Assembly: GCF_025822765.1 (NCBI RefSeq)
Contig: NZ_JACKUK010000027.1
Coordinates: forward strand, 125,626-189,625
Direction of reading: 5' to 3'
Length of the DNA: 64,000 bases
Source: Mycobacterium barrassiae
GTDB lineage: Bacteria; Actinomycetota; Actinomycetes; Mycobacteriales; Mycobacteriaceae
Below are positions 10,584 through 22,906 of the stretch, one piece after another (position 1 is the first letter of the stretch; each line of letters starts with the position of its first letter). A model generated the notes under the pieces. That model saw nothing but the letters and a program-made list of their open reading frames with translations. It was not told where the DNA came from and made no database searches. A program made the position numbers and the translations under genes.

Positions 10584-11525
10584 GTGCGAGGGCGGGACGG
10601 CACGCGGGGCATGTTCGCGCCTGACCTGTCCAGCCCCGGCGACGGAGCAGATCACCGATCAGCACAGCAGTACGGCATGCATCGCCGAAGACAAGTCCAT
10701 AGGTGACCCGTGTGGTGACCAGGTCCGATCGGCTCAACTCCGCGAGATCACGCAGGGCATCACGATCGCGGTCCCGTGGCGCATCGTGGAACGCGCGGCC
10801 GTCGAGTTCGACGACCACTCGCTGCGGCCGGTAGTGCACATCCCGATAGGTGAACCGGCCAGTCGCAGTGCTCCGAGTTTGACGCTCCCTCTGGGCAGCC
10901 CGTGCGCCCGCTCGACCCGATGCAGGTAGCCACGCTCCAGCACCGAACATGCGCCGTCACGAACGTCGGCGAGCATGGCCTCCAACGTGCGTCGGCCTGA
11001 AACACGTTCCCGGGCCGCCAATACCCGCAGTATCCGCTCGGGCGTGGTCCGTCGGCTGGCGCACACCCGCGCCTGCACGGCGAACGCAGCGGCAACGTCC
11101 TTCTTGTGGAGTTCGCCGCTGACAACGTCGATCACCGCGTGCTCCAGGCGAATTGCCGGCGGGCTGCGGTCCACGTCGGCGCGTAGCTCAAAGTCGGGTG
11201 TCCTGTGCAGCACGATTCGAGGCAATGGGCGCAGATTGCGTCCCGGGCCGACGGCGACGTGTACCACCGCCGTCGGCGGATCCGGCAGCGCCGATGCGTG
11301 GGCCAGCGCGGCCGGCCAGAACGCGAGCACCGCAGCTCAGCGCCGCTGTCGCAGGCTGAGCTGGCCGCTGTGGCTCACGTAGACGCCACGGTGGACATCG
11401 GTTAATTCACGACGTCGCAGCATTCTGGCGATGTCGGAATCAGTACCTCCGGCGTCCAAGACTTGGCGACGTGCAATGACCCCATCCTGCACCGGACCAG
11501 ACGCTCGACGTGTCCGAGATGCCAT
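10573..11525 (-). pseudogene. Decayed AbiEi-antitoxin-like / DUF559 endonuclease-like gene (nonsense plus frameshift)
   Basis: Read on the minus strand from 11525, the first part (GVIARRQVLDAGGTDSDIARMLRRRELTDVHRGVYVSHSG) looks like the winged-helix N-terminus of AbiEi-type antitoxins. A TGA at 11339-11337 interrupts it where relatives have Trp (QRR[stop]AAVLAFWPAALAHASALP). The same frame then continues to HGLPRG near 10890, where similarity moves to another frame and resumes as FTYRDVHYRPQRVVVELDGRAFHD...RDRDALRDLAELS, a DUF559/Vsr-like fold. So there are at least two disabling lesions. The gene ends inside repeat copy A, and copy B lies 76 bases upstream of its start. Mycobacterial genomes hold many intact members of this family. 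No partner toxin gene is present. The exact 5' end is uncertain. Confidence 0.78.
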
Positions 11526-11601
11526 CGCGTCACGCAGGTAATCGTGAACGCGAACGCGCCGACGGCCAACCCACCACGACTCAACGCTGTGGACAACTGC
11601 C

Positions 11602-11646
11602 TAACGGGTTGATCGCCTGCAACTGATGCTTGGAATCAACCCGTTA
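11602..11646. repeat. Palindromic 45-bp repeat, copy B
   Basis: The same 12-bp arms as copy A (11602-11613 and 11635-11646) flank a 21-base loop differing at three positions. It lies between the 5' end of the pseudogene and the SDR promoter. Together the two copies bracket about 1.0 kb containing only the pseudogene. Confidence 0.9.
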
Positions 11647-11669
11647 ATGGGCGGACCGCGGGTACCGAC

Positions 11670-11675
11670 TAACCT
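11670..11675 (+). promoter_or_regulatory. -10 element (TAACCT) for the SDR pair
   Basis: TAACCT fits the mycobacterial TAnnnT -10 pattern and lies 32 bases before ATG 11708, leaving room for a short leader with the ribosome site AGGAG at 11696-11700. No clear -35 is visible. Confidence 0.4.
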
Positions 11676-11707
11676 CGATGCGAGTCAACGGACACAGGAG
11701 TGTGGTC

Positions 11708-12538
11708 ATGGAGGGCTTCGCCGGAAAGGTCGCCGTGGTAACCGGTGCCGGATCGGGTATTGGACAGGCGCTGGCGATCGAACTGGCCCGTTCTGGCGCC
11801 AGCGTGGCGATCAGCGACGTCGACACCGAGGGCCTTGCGGTCACCGAGGAGCAGCTCAAGGCCATCGGCGCACCGGTGAAGGCCGACCGACTCGACGTCA
11901 CCGAGCGCGAGGCCTTCGAGGTGTACGCCGATGCGGTGGTTCAGCATTTCGGCAAGGTCAACCAGATCTACAACAACGCGGGCATCGCCTACGTCGGCGA
12001 TGTCGAGGTCATGCCGTTCAAGGACATCGAGCGGGTCATGGACGTCGACTACTGGGGCGTGGTCAACGGCACCAAGATCTTTCTGCCCCATCTGATCGCG
12101 TCGGGCGACGGGCACGTCGTCAACGTCTCCAGTCTGTTCGGCATCTTCTCGGTGCCCGGCCAGGCCGCCTACAACTCGGCGAAGTTCGCGGTACGCGGAT
12201 TCACCGAGGCATTGCGCCAGGAGATGGTCGCCGCGGGCCATCCCGTGAAGGTGACCACCGTTCACCCCGGCGGCATCAAAACTGCGATCATGCGCAATTC
12301 GACTGCCGCCGAGGGCGTCGACAAGGACGGTCTGACAAAGACTTTCGACACCAAGCTGACGATGACGACACCGGAGAGGGCCGCGCAGATCATCCTCGAC
12401 GCGGTTCGCAAGAACCGGGCTCGCGTGCTGGTCGGCCCCGACGCCAAGGTGCTCGACCTCCTCGTGCGCATCACCGGATCGGGCTACCAGCGGCTGTTCT
12501 CCACCGTGATGTCAAGACTCGTGCCCAACGCGCACTGA
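11708..12538 (+). CDS. Short-chain dehydrogenase/reductase, first of a tandem pair
   Basis: The protein has 276 residues. ATG 11708 is preferred over ATG 11678 because AGGAG lies 7 bases before it and homology starts at FAGKVAVVTGAGSGIG. That segment is the TGxxxGIG NAD(P)-binding motif. DVDTEG suggests the cofactor-specificity acidic residue, NNAGIAY is the NNAG motif, and the catalytic triad is Ser (VSSLFG), Tyr and Lys (YNSAK). The C-terminus has a short hydrophobic stretch. The substrate is unknown. The next gene is a close paralogue 21 bases downstream, so co-expression is likely. It corresponds to Rv1245c by position. Confidence 0.9.
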   Translation: MEGFAGKVAVVTGAGSGIGQALAIELARSGASVAISDVDTEGLAVTEEQLKAIGAPVKADRLDVTEREAFEVYADAVVQHFGKVNQIYNNAGIAYVGDVEVMPFKDIERVMDVDYWGVVNGTKIFLPHLIASGDGHVVNVSSLFGIFSVPGQAAYNSAKFAVRGFTEALRQEMVAAGHPVKVTTVHPGGIKTAIMRNSTAAEGVDKDGLTKTFDTKLTMTTPERAAQIILDAVRKNRARVLVGPDAKVLDLLVRITGSGYQRLFSTVMSRLVPNAH

Positions 12539-12559
12539 TTCACTGCCACACTGAACCCG

Positions 12560-13387
12560 ATGGGCAGCTTCGCGGGTAAGACCGCCGTCGTCACCGGCGC
12601 CGGATCGGGCATCGGGCAAGCGCTGGCAATCGAATTGGCACGCAGTGGCGCAGGGCTCGCGATCTCTGACGTCGACACCGAGGGCCTCGCCGTCACCGAG
12701 CAGCGATTGAAGGCGATCGGCGCGCCGGTGAAAACCGACCGACTCGACGTCACCGATCGTACGGCGTTTCTCGAATACGCCGACGATGTGCAGGCGCACT
12801 TCGGCTCGGTGAATCAGATCTACAACAACGCCGGCGTTGCTTTCATGGGTGATGTCGAGGTCACGACGTTCGACGATCTCGTGCGCGTGATGAACGTCGA
12901 CTACTGGGGTGTCGTCAACGGCACCAAGGCTTTTCTGCCACACCTGATCGCTTCCGGCGACGGCCACGTGGTGAACATCTCGAGCATGTACGGCCTGTTC
13001 GCGGTCCAGGGGCAGGCGGCGTACAACTCGGCGAAGTTCGCAGTGCGGGGCTTCACCGAAGCGCTTCGACAGGAAATGGCGGTGGCAGGCCATCCGGTGC
13101 AGGTAACGTGTGTGCACCCCGGCTACATCAAGACGCCGCTGATCGACCATGCCACGACCGCAACGGATCTCGACAAGAACGCGCTCGCATCCGTGTTCGA
13201 CAAGGTCGCCATCACGAGCCCCGAACGCACAGCCAGAATCATCCTGCGAGCCGTCGAGCGTGACAAGGCACGGGTGCTGCCCGGTGCGGACGCCAAACTG
13301 TACGACGCGTTCGTGCGCGTGACGGGCGCCGGTTACATGCGGTTGCTCGGTCCGATCAACAAGTGGCTGCTGCCCCCGACGCGCTAG
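12560..13387 (+). CDS. Short-chain dehydrogenase/reductase, second of a tandem pair
   Basis: The protein has 275 residues and is similar along its whole length to the gene just upstream. The sequence TGAGSGIGQALAIELARSG is shared exactly, as are YNNAG and FAVRGFTEALRQEM. Cofactor motif, catalytic Ser (ISSMYG) and YxxxK (YNSAK) are all intact, so both copies look active. The two DNA sequences differ at many synonymous positions, which points to an old duplication held by selection rather than a recent one. There is no clear ribosome site before ATG 12560, so translation probably depends on coupling to the first gene. Differences gather in the C-terminal third, where substrate binding usually lies. 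Confidence 0.9.
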   Translation: MGSFAGKTAVVTGAGSGIGQALAIELARSGAGLAISDVDTEGLAVTEQRLKAIGAPVKTDRLDVTDRTAFLEYADDVQAHFGSVNQIYNNAGVAFMGDVEVTTFDDLVRVMNVDYWGVVNGTKAFLPHLIASGDGHVVNISSMYGLFAVQGQAAYNSAKFAVRGFTEALRQEMAVAGHPVQVTCVHPGYIKTPLIDHATTATDLDKNALASVFDKVAITSPERTARIILRAVERDKARVLPGADAKLYDAFVRVTGAGYMRLLGPINKWLLPPTR

Positions 13388-13392
13388 GTGGA

Positions 13393-14238
13393 TCAGTCGC
13401 CCAGCGGGTGTTCGTCGAGGAACGCACCTGCGACGAGCCCAGGATCGGTGCCGTCCTCCACCTGTGCGCGCATATCGGCCAGCGCGGCGGTGTCCAGCAC
13501 GCCGGCCACTTCGTTGAGCGCCAGCACCTGCGACTCGTTGAGCTCGTTGCGCCGATACAGCGGCACCAGGTTCTCGGCCCGGATCAATGACGTGCGATCG
13601 GACAACATCAACAGCTCGGTAGGGATGTACGGCGCCGCGGTCGACGTCCATGCGGCGTCGACCTCCCCCGACCGGACCGCCGCGAACAGCATTGCGCGGT
13701 CGGGGTATTCGCGGGGCTTCGGCAGTTTGCAGGTCCCGATCGCACGCGGCGGGGGGATAGCACCGGAGGCGACCTTGCCGACCTCGAGGTCGTCGCAGTG
13801 CCGCACCGCCGCGGTCAAATCCCTCCCACCCCACGCTTCGGCGGTCTTTTCGGTGACGGCGAGTGCGGGTTTGTCCTCCGCCGACGTCGTATAGTCGCCG
13901 GCCCCGATGCCCTCGGGGAGCGCGGACACCATCTCCCGGTACACCTGGGTGGCCGACCGCGCCGTCGAGTCCGGGACGAACCTGTGCAGCAGGCGACCGG
14001 TGAAACCGGGAACCACGCGGGCGTCGCCCGAGTCCAACTCCGTCAGAGGATCCTCCGACAGCGCGACATGTGCCGGGCTGCCGTAGAACCGAAGGGCGGC
14101 GGCGTAGATGTGCGCTATCAGTGCGGATTCGGGATCGTCGGTCGCCCCGACCGCGACCGACGCCGGCGCGTCGTCACCAGCGCAACCAGCGACGCTCAAC
14201 ACGACGAGCGCTGCGAGCGCGCAGGCGAACCGGCGCAC
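13393..14238 (-). CDS. lpqZ: LpqZ-like lipoprotein, OpuAC-type substrate-binding fold
   Basis: The protein has 281 residues from GTG 14238. It has a signal peptide MRRFACALAALVVLSVAGC with lipobox VAGC, so the mature protein would be lipid-anchored at Cys19 on the outer face of the membrane. The body resembles glycine-betaine/choline binding proteins (OpuAC). No ABC permease or ATPase for such a solute lies beside it, so either it is an orphan binding protein or it works with a transporter elsewhere. It starts 8 bases after the malic enzyme stop, so it can be the third gene of an mdh-malic enzyme-lpqZ unit. It corresponds to Rv1244. Confidence 0.82.
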   Translation of the reverse strand: MRRFACALAALVVLSVAGCAGDDAPASVAVGATDDPESALIAHIYAAALRFYGSPAHVALSEDPLTELDSGDARVVPGFTGRLLHRFVPDSTARSATQVYREMVSALPEGIGAGDYTTSAEDKPALAVTEKTAEAWGGRDLTAAVRHCDDLEVGKVASGAIPPPRAIGTCKLPKPREYPDRAMLFAAVRSGEVDAAWTSTAAPYIPTELLMLSDRTSLIRAENLVPLYRRNELNESQVLALNEVAGVLDTAALADMRAQVEDGTDPGLVAGAFLDEHPLGD

Positions 14239-14246
14239 CGAGGAGC

Positions 14247-15437
<1,191 letters not shown>

Positions 15438-15476
15438 GTTACTTTCGAACTGGTAGGTAACCTAATCGACTCTGTT

Positions 15477-16466
15477 TCAGATAAGTCCCAGGTCGGTGAC
15501 GGCTTGGCGTTCATCTGCCAGTTCAGCGGTCGATTTGTCGATCCGCGCCCGGGAGAAGTCATCGATGTCCAGGCCCTGCACGATGGACCAGTTTCCGTCC
15601 TTCGTGGTCACCGGGAACGAGGAGATCAGGCCTTCGGGGACGCCGTAGCTGCCGTCGGACAGCACCGCCATCGAAACCCAGTCGCCCTCCGGGCTGCCGA
15701 GCAGCCAGTCCCGGGCGGCGTCGACGGTCGCCGAGGCTGCAGAAGCCGCTGACGAGGCGCCGCGGGCGTCGATGATGGCCGCGCCGCGCTTGGCGACGGT
15801 CGGGATGAAGTCGTTTTCGATCCAGTCCTGGTCGTTGACCACCTCAGCAGCGTTCTTGCCGCCGACCTCGGCGTGGAACAGGTCGGGGTACTGGGTGGCG
15901 GAGTGGTTGCCCCAGATCGTCATCTTCTTGATGTCGGTCACCTTGGCGCCGGTCTTGCGCGCCAGCTGCGAGATCGCCCGGTTGTGGTCGAGGCGGGTCA
16001 GCGCGGAGAACCGCTCGTTCGGGATGTCAGGCGCATTGCTCATCGCGATGAGCGCGTTGGTGTTGGCCGGGTTTCCGGTCACGCCGATGCGGATGTCGTC
16101 GGCGGCGACCTCGTTCAGCGCTTTGCCCTGCGCGGTGAAAATCGCGCCGTTGGCCTCGAGCAGGTCGCCACGCTCCATGCCCGGGCCGCGGGGACGCGCA
16201 CCGACGAGCAGCGCCAGGTTCACCCCGTTGAAGATCTTGTTGGCGTCAGCGCCGATCTCCACGCCCGCCAGCAGCGGAAACGCGCAGTCGTCGAGCTCCA
16301 TCACCACACCCTCGAGCGCCTTGAGCGCCGGCTCGATCTCGAGCAGACGCAGCTCGATCGGGCGGTCCGGGCCGAGCAACGAGCCGCTGGCCAGACGAAA
16401 CAGCAGGCTGTAGCCGATCTGGCCGGCGGCGCCGGTGACCGCGACCTTGAGGGGAGATGTGCTCAC
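15477..16466 (-). CDS. mdh: Malate dehydrogenase
   Basis: The protein has 329 residues, the same length as I recall for M. tuberculosis Mdh. GTG 16466 is chosen because AAGGAG precedes it by 8 bases and the protein then begins [27 protein letters not shown], the NAD-binding Rossmann start. The active-site segments are [17 protein letters not shown] (Arg substrate clamp), [19 protein letters not shown] and the catalytic His in [11 protein letters not shown]. It interconverts malate and oxaloacetate in the TCA cycle. It is divergent from corA across 150 bases. Confidence 0.97.
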   Translation of the reverse strand: MSTSPLKVAVTGAAGQIGYSLLFRLASGSLLGPDRPIELRLLEIEPALKALEGVVMELDDCAFPLLAGVEIGADANKIFNGVNLALLVGARPRGPGMERGDLLEANGAIFTAQGKALNEVAADDIRIGVTGNPANTNALIAMSNAPDIPNERFSALTRLDHNRAISQLARKTGAKVTDIKKMTIWGNHSATQYPDLFHAEVGGKNAAEVVNDQDWIENDFIPTVAKRGAAIIDARGASSAASAASATVDAARDWLLGSPEGDWVSMAVLSDGSYGVPEGLISSFPVTTKDGNWSIVQGLDIDDFSRARIDKSTAELADERQAVTDLGLI

Positions 16467-16616
16467 GTGAGGTGCTCCTTGGACGGATGTGGTTGCCCGC
16501 ACCGCGGGCGTGCCTTCGGGGACGAAACTAGCAGGGTCGGTTTGAGGCGTGCCGCGTAGCATTCACCAAGGCAGATAAGACCGGCGCTGCTGGCCTTGAC
16601 CAGGGGAGAGTGACCG

Positions 16617-17720
16617 ATGCCTTCATTTCGCCCACTACCTCCGTCACTGCGACCGGTCGCACGCACCAAGGCCGCCCAACCCGACGCCGCCTCGATCCAC
16701 GTTCCCGTCGCCCGCGCCATGGTCGACTGCGCCGTGTACTGCGAGGGTGTCCGGCTGCCCGGCAAGTACACGCACGCCGCGGCGCTGAACAAGGTGCACG
16801 ACCTCGAGGCGTCGGGCAAGGAAGCGTTCGTGTGGATCGGGTTGCACGGACCCGACGAGCACCAGATGCAGGCCGTCGCCGACGTGTTCGGGCTGCACGA
16901 ACTGGCCGTCGAGGACGCCGTTCACGCCCACCAGCGGCCGAAGCTGGAGCGCTACGACAAAACGCTGTTCCTGGTGCTCAAGACCGTGAACTACGTCGAG
17001 CACGCATCGATCGCGCTGGCCCGCGAGATCGTCGAGACCGGCGAGATCATGATCTTCGTCGGACCCGACTTCGTCGTCACCGTGCGCCACGGCGAACACA
17101 GCGGGCTGGCCGGGGTCCGCAAAAAGCTCGACGCCTCACCCGCCACCCTCAGACTCGGCCCCTACGCGGTGATGCACGCGATCGCCGACCACGTCGTCGA
17201 CAGCTACCTCGATGTCACCGATCTGATCGAGACCGACATCGACGTCATGGAAGAAGACATCTTCTCGCCGACGCGTAAGACCAACATCGAGTGCATCTAT
17301 CTGCTCAAGCGTGAGGTCGTCGAACTGCGCCGGGCGGTCGCACCGTTGACGGTGGGACTGCAGCGCATCGGCACCGACCACAACGACCTGATCTCGATCG
17401 AGGTCCGCCGGTACATGCGTGACGTCCTCGACCACAACATCCAGGCGTCAGACCGGATCACGAGCTACGACGAGATGCTCAGCTCACTGGTACAGGCCGC
17501 GGCGGGCAAGGTCGCCATGCAGCAGAACATCGACATGCGCAAGATCTCGGCATATGTCGCGATCGCCGCGGTGCCGACCGCGTTGGCGGGCATCTACGGC
17601 ATGAACTTCGACAACATGCCCGAATTGCACTGGGCGTACGGCTATCCCGCGGTGCTGGCCGTGATGGTGGTCATCTGCGCGCTGTTGTTCCGGGCGTTCC
17701 GGCGCAACCACTGGCTCTAG
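16617..17720 (+). CDS. corA: CorA-family Mg2+/Co2+ channel
   Basis: The protein has 367 residues from ATG 16617, preceded by GGGGAG. It has a long acidic/alpha-helical cytoplasmic N-terminal domain, with two membrane helices only at the end. Between them is the invariant selectivity motif YGMNFDNMPELHWAYGYP (GMN). The C-terminus is short and basic (FRRNHWL). CorA forms a homopentameric divalent-cation channel. The stop lies 21 bases from that of the convergent SUFU gene, separated by a short direct repeat. Confidence 0.93.
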   Translation: MPSFRPLPPSLRPVARTKAAQPDAASIHVPVARAMVDCAVYCEGVRLPGKYTHAAALNKVHDLEASGKEAFVWIGLHGPDEHQMQAVADVFGLHELAVEDAVHAHQRPKLERYDKTLFLVLKTVNYVEHASIALAREIVETGEIMIFVGPDFVVTVRHGEHSGLAGVRKKLDASPATLRLGPYAVMHAIADHVVDSYLDVTDLIETDIDVMEEDIFSPTRKTNIECIYLLKREVVELRRAVAPLTVGLQRIGTDHNDLISIEVRRYMRDVLDHNIQASDRITSYDEMLSSLVQAAAGKVAMQQNIDMRKISAYVAIAAVPTALAGIYGMNFDNMPELHWAYGYPAVLAVMVVICALLFRAFRRNHWL

Positions 17721-17723
17721 CTC

Positions 17724-17766
17724 GGATTGGCGGCTCGCCGCTCAGGCCGGATTGGCGGCTCGCCGC
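17724..17766. repeat. 18-bp direct repeat spanning the SUFU gene stop
   Basis: GGATTGGCGGCTCGCCGC occurs at 17724-17741 and again at 17749-17766, a 25-bp period. The second copy encodes the last residues of the SUFU-domain protein (RRAANP), and the first lies just past its stop. It looks like a small tandem duplication. The GCGGC/GCCGC halves could form short hairpins between the convergent genes. Confidence 0.75.
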
Positions 17767-18347
17767 CGTGGATTCAGTACGTCGACTCCGTCCTGCTCCC
17801 ACGCCTCCCGCATGGCGTCGGCCCCCTTTAGCCGTACCCACGCCGCCTCGGTCGCGGTGATGGGGGTCGCGGCGAACACCGTCACCGGAGGCAGCGGCGC
17901 CGTCAACCGCACATCGTCGATGTCGCTGCGGCTCAACAGGAACGCGGTGAAGGGCGCGCTCTCCCACAGTGGCGACTCCAGATCGATCAGCGCATCGGGC
18001 TCGAGCATCAGGCCTTCGATCGCGGGCGCGGCCGCCAGCACCGCCAGCGAACGGGCCAGGCCGGACGGCGAAGGGCCGCGCAGCCCCACCGTCACCTCGG
18101 CGCGCGGTCCGTGCAACGCATCCGTCACCATCTCGGTCGGGTCGAACATCGGATGTCGCGAACACCCCAGCGACACATAGTGAACGACGTCTTCCAGCCC
18201 CGGCCGCACATCGGGACCGAAGCGCAGCACGTCGATCGTCTCGGCACCCAGGAACGTGATGCTGGCCTCGTCGGGTTCGGCGGTGATGCCGATGGCGGCG
18301 AAGTGCTCGCGCAGGTGCGCGCGCACCTGCGCCAGGACGTCGATCAC
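17742..18347 (-). CDS. Suppressor-of-fused (SUFU)-domain protein
   Basis: The protein has 201 residues from ATG 18347, overlapping the sugC stop by four bases. Features that suggest the bacterial SUFU-like domain are FLGAETIDVLRFGP...VVHYVSLGCSRHPMFDP, an acidic middle, and APFTAFLLSRSDIDDVRLTAPLPPVTVFAATPIT near the end. Bacterial members are often found as immunity or accessory proteins, but no toxin is nearby. The overlap with sugC implies that it is translated from the lpqY-sugABC transcript, although no link to trehalose uptake is known. The assignment rests on motif recall. Confidence 0.65.
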   Translation of the reverse strand: MIDVLAQVRAHLREHFAAIGITAEPDEASITFLGAETIDVLRFGPDVRPGLEDVVHYVSLGCSRHPMFDPTEMVTDALHGPRAEVTVGLRGPSPSGLARSLAVLAAAPAIEGLMLEPDALIDLESPLWESAPFTAFLLSRSDIDDVRLTAPLPPVTVFAATPITATEAAWVRLKGADAMREAWEQDGVDVLNPRRRAANPA

Positions 18348-19549
18348 TCGACCTGCGGCGGCGTCTGCTCGCGGGAGACAGCGTCGTCGGGAAGGGTCAG
18401 ATTCTTGCCGGTGTCGGCGTCGAAGATCGTCAGCTTGGACGTATCGAACGCCAGCTGGACCGTGTCGCCCTTCTTTGCCTGCGACTCGGTGGAAACCCGT
18501 GCCACGAACTCGTTTTCGCCGACACCCGACTCGCTGGCCAGCTGGGCGAGCTGGGCCGCCTGTGCGCCGGCGCCCTCGCTCTTGAAGTGAAGATACTTGT
18601 CGGCGCCCAGCGACTCGACCATGTCCACCGTCACGTCGAACGTCGCGGCGCTGATGCGCGCATATCCGTCCAAGACCGCCGCGTCCTCGAGATGTTCGGG
18701 TCGCAGACCGACGATCACATTCTTGGGGGCGTTGCGCCGGGCGAGCAGGTCGTGCATCTCCGGAGGCAGGGTGACCTCGCCGAAGGGCAGGCGCACACCG
18801 ATATCGGTGATGGTCGCCGGGAAGAAGTTCATGGCCGGAGATCCGATGAAACCCGCGACGAACAGGTTGGCCGGCCTGCTGTAAAGCTCCTCGGGCGTGC
18901 CGATCTGCTGCACTTCCCCGGCGAGCAGGACCACCACCCGGTCCCCCAGCGTCATGGCCTCGGTCTGGTCGTGCGTGACGTAGACGGTGGTCGTCCCGAG
19001 CTTGTTCTGCAACCGCGCGATCTCCGACCGCATCTGCACGCGCAGTTTGGCGTCGAGGTTCGACAACGGCTCGTCCATCAGGAATGCCTTGGGATTGCGC
19101 ACAATCGCACGCCCCATCGCCACCCGCTGCCGTTGTCCGCCGGACAGCTGCGCGGGTTTGCGGTCCAGAAACTCGGTCAGGTCAAGGACTTTCGCGGCCT
19201 CGTCGACCTTCTGTGCGATCTCGGCCTTGTTCATCTTGGCCAGGGTGAGCGGGAATGCGATGTTCTGGCGCACGCTCATGTGCGGGTAGAGCGCGTAAGA
19301 CTGGAACACCATCGCGATGTCGCGGTCCTTGGGCGCCTTCTCGTTGACGCGCTCGCCGCCGATTCTCAACTCGCCCGAGGAGATGTCCTCCAGGCCGGCG
19401 ATCATGTTCAGCGTGGTCGACTTCCCGCAGCCGGAGGGTCCGACCAGGATGATGAACTCGCCGTCGGCGATCGTGATCGAGAGATCCTTCACGGCCGTCG
19501 CACCGTTTGGGTAGCTCTTGGTCACCCGGTCCAACACTATTTCGGCCAT
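18344..19549 (-). CDS. sugC: Trehalose importer ATP-binding subunit
   Basis: The protein has 401 residues. It has Walker A GPSGCGKST, signature LSGGQRQRVAMGRAI, Walker B FLMDEPLSNLD, the H-loop VTHDQTEAM, and a C-terminal MalK/UgpC-type OB domain (VIVGLRPEHLEDA). It energises the LpqY-SugA-SugB complex, which recovers trehalose released during mycolic acid transfer in the envelope. It follows sugB by four bases. The last bases overlap the SUFU gene start. Confidence 0.95.
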   Translation of the reverse strand: MAEIVLDRVTKSYPNGATAVKDLSITIADGEFIILVGPSGCGKSTTLNMIAGLEDISSGELRIGGERVNEKAPKDRDIAMVFQSYALYPHMSVRQNIAFPLTLAKMNKAEIAQKVDEAAKVLDLTEFLDRKPAQLSGGQRQRVAMGRAIVRNPKAFLMDEPLSNLDAKLRVQMRSEIARLQNKLGTTTVYVTHDQTEAMTLGDRVVVLLAGEVQQIGTPEELYSRPANLFVAGFIGSPAMNFFPATITDIGVRLPFGEVTLPPEMHDLLARRNAPKNVIVGLRPEHLEDAAVLDGYARISAATFDVTVDMVESLGADKYLHFKSEGAGAQAAQLAQLASESGVGENEFVARVSTESQAKKGDTVQLAFDTSKLTIFDADTGKNLTLPDDAVSREQTPPQVE

Positions 19550-19553
19550 CGAA

Positions 19554-20390
19554 CTACCCCTTCACCGCGCCGGACGTCAGGCCGGCCACGATTCGTCGCT
19601 GGAAGATGAGAACGAAGATGATGATCGGGATGGTGATGACCATCGCGCCTGCGGCGATCGATCCGGTCGGTTCCTCGAATTGCGAACTGCCCGTGAAGTT
19701 CGCGATCGCCACGGGCGCCGTGATCGCGCGCTGTGTCGCCGTCAACGACAACGCCAGCAGCAGATCGTTCCACGCGAAGATGAACACCAGGATCGCCGCG
19801 GTGACGATGCCCGGAGCGGCCAGCGGCGCGATCACCTTGCGGAACGCCTGCGACGGCGTGGCGCCGTCCATCTTCGCCGCCTTCTCCAGATCCCAAGGGA
19901 TCTCCCGGAAGAACGCCGACAGCGTGTAGATCGCCAACGGCAGCGCGAACGTGATGTACGGGATGATCAGGCCGGGCCACGTGTCGAACAACCCGAGTCG
20001 GCGCTCGATGTTGAAGAGGGGGGTCACCAACGAGATCTGCGGGAACATCGCGATCAACAGCGCGACCCCGACGAGCAGCCGCTTGCCGGGGAACGCCAGA
20101 CGGGCGACCGCGTAGGCCGCCATTCCGCCGATCACCACCGCGATCAGCGTGGTGATGAGCCCGATCCCGATCGAGTTGATCAGGGCCGAGCTGAACGCGT
20201 CACCGGAGAAGATCCCCTTGTAGTTGTCGAACGTGATCTGCGCCGGAATCAGCTTGCCGTCCTTGACACTTGATGTCGGCTTCAGCGAAAGGCTCAGGAT
20301 CCACAACACCGGGAACAACGCGTAGATCACGACCAGGAGGTCGATGACGACCCACCCCGCGGCGCGGCGCCCAGTCACCCGGTCGGCCAT
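19554..20390 (-). CDS. sugB: Trehalose importer permease subunit
   Basis: The protein has 278 residues. ATG 20390 ([14 protein letters not shown]) is chosen over an upstream start because GAGAGG precedes it and it begins one base after the sugA stop. It has six predicted membrane helices of the MalG class and the EAA loop [26 protein letters not shown], which contacts SugC. It pairs with SugA to form the channel. Confidence 0.94.
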   Translation of the reverse strand: MADRVTGRRAAGWVVIDLLVVIYALFPVLWILSLSLKPTSSVKDGKLIPAQITFDNYKGIFSGDAFSSALINSIGIGLITTLIAVVIGGMAAYAVARLAFPGKRLLVGVALLIAMFPQISLVTPLFNIERRLGLFDTWPGLIIPYITFALPLAIYTLSAFFREIPWDLEKAAKMDGATPSQAFRKVIAPLAAPGIVTAAILVFIFAWNDLLLALSLTATQRAITAPVAIANFTGSSQFEEPTGSIAAGAMVITIPIIIFVLIFQRRIVAGLTSGAVKG

Positions 20391-20391
20391 G

Positions 20392-22886
<2,495 letters not shown>

Positions 22887-22906
22887 CTAACGCGGGGCGG
22901 GTCGGA

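Noticed and set aside
10539-11646. Insertion sequence bounded by inverted repeats
   Set aside because: The two outer elements are direct copies, each itself palindromic, and the enclosed gene is not a transposase.
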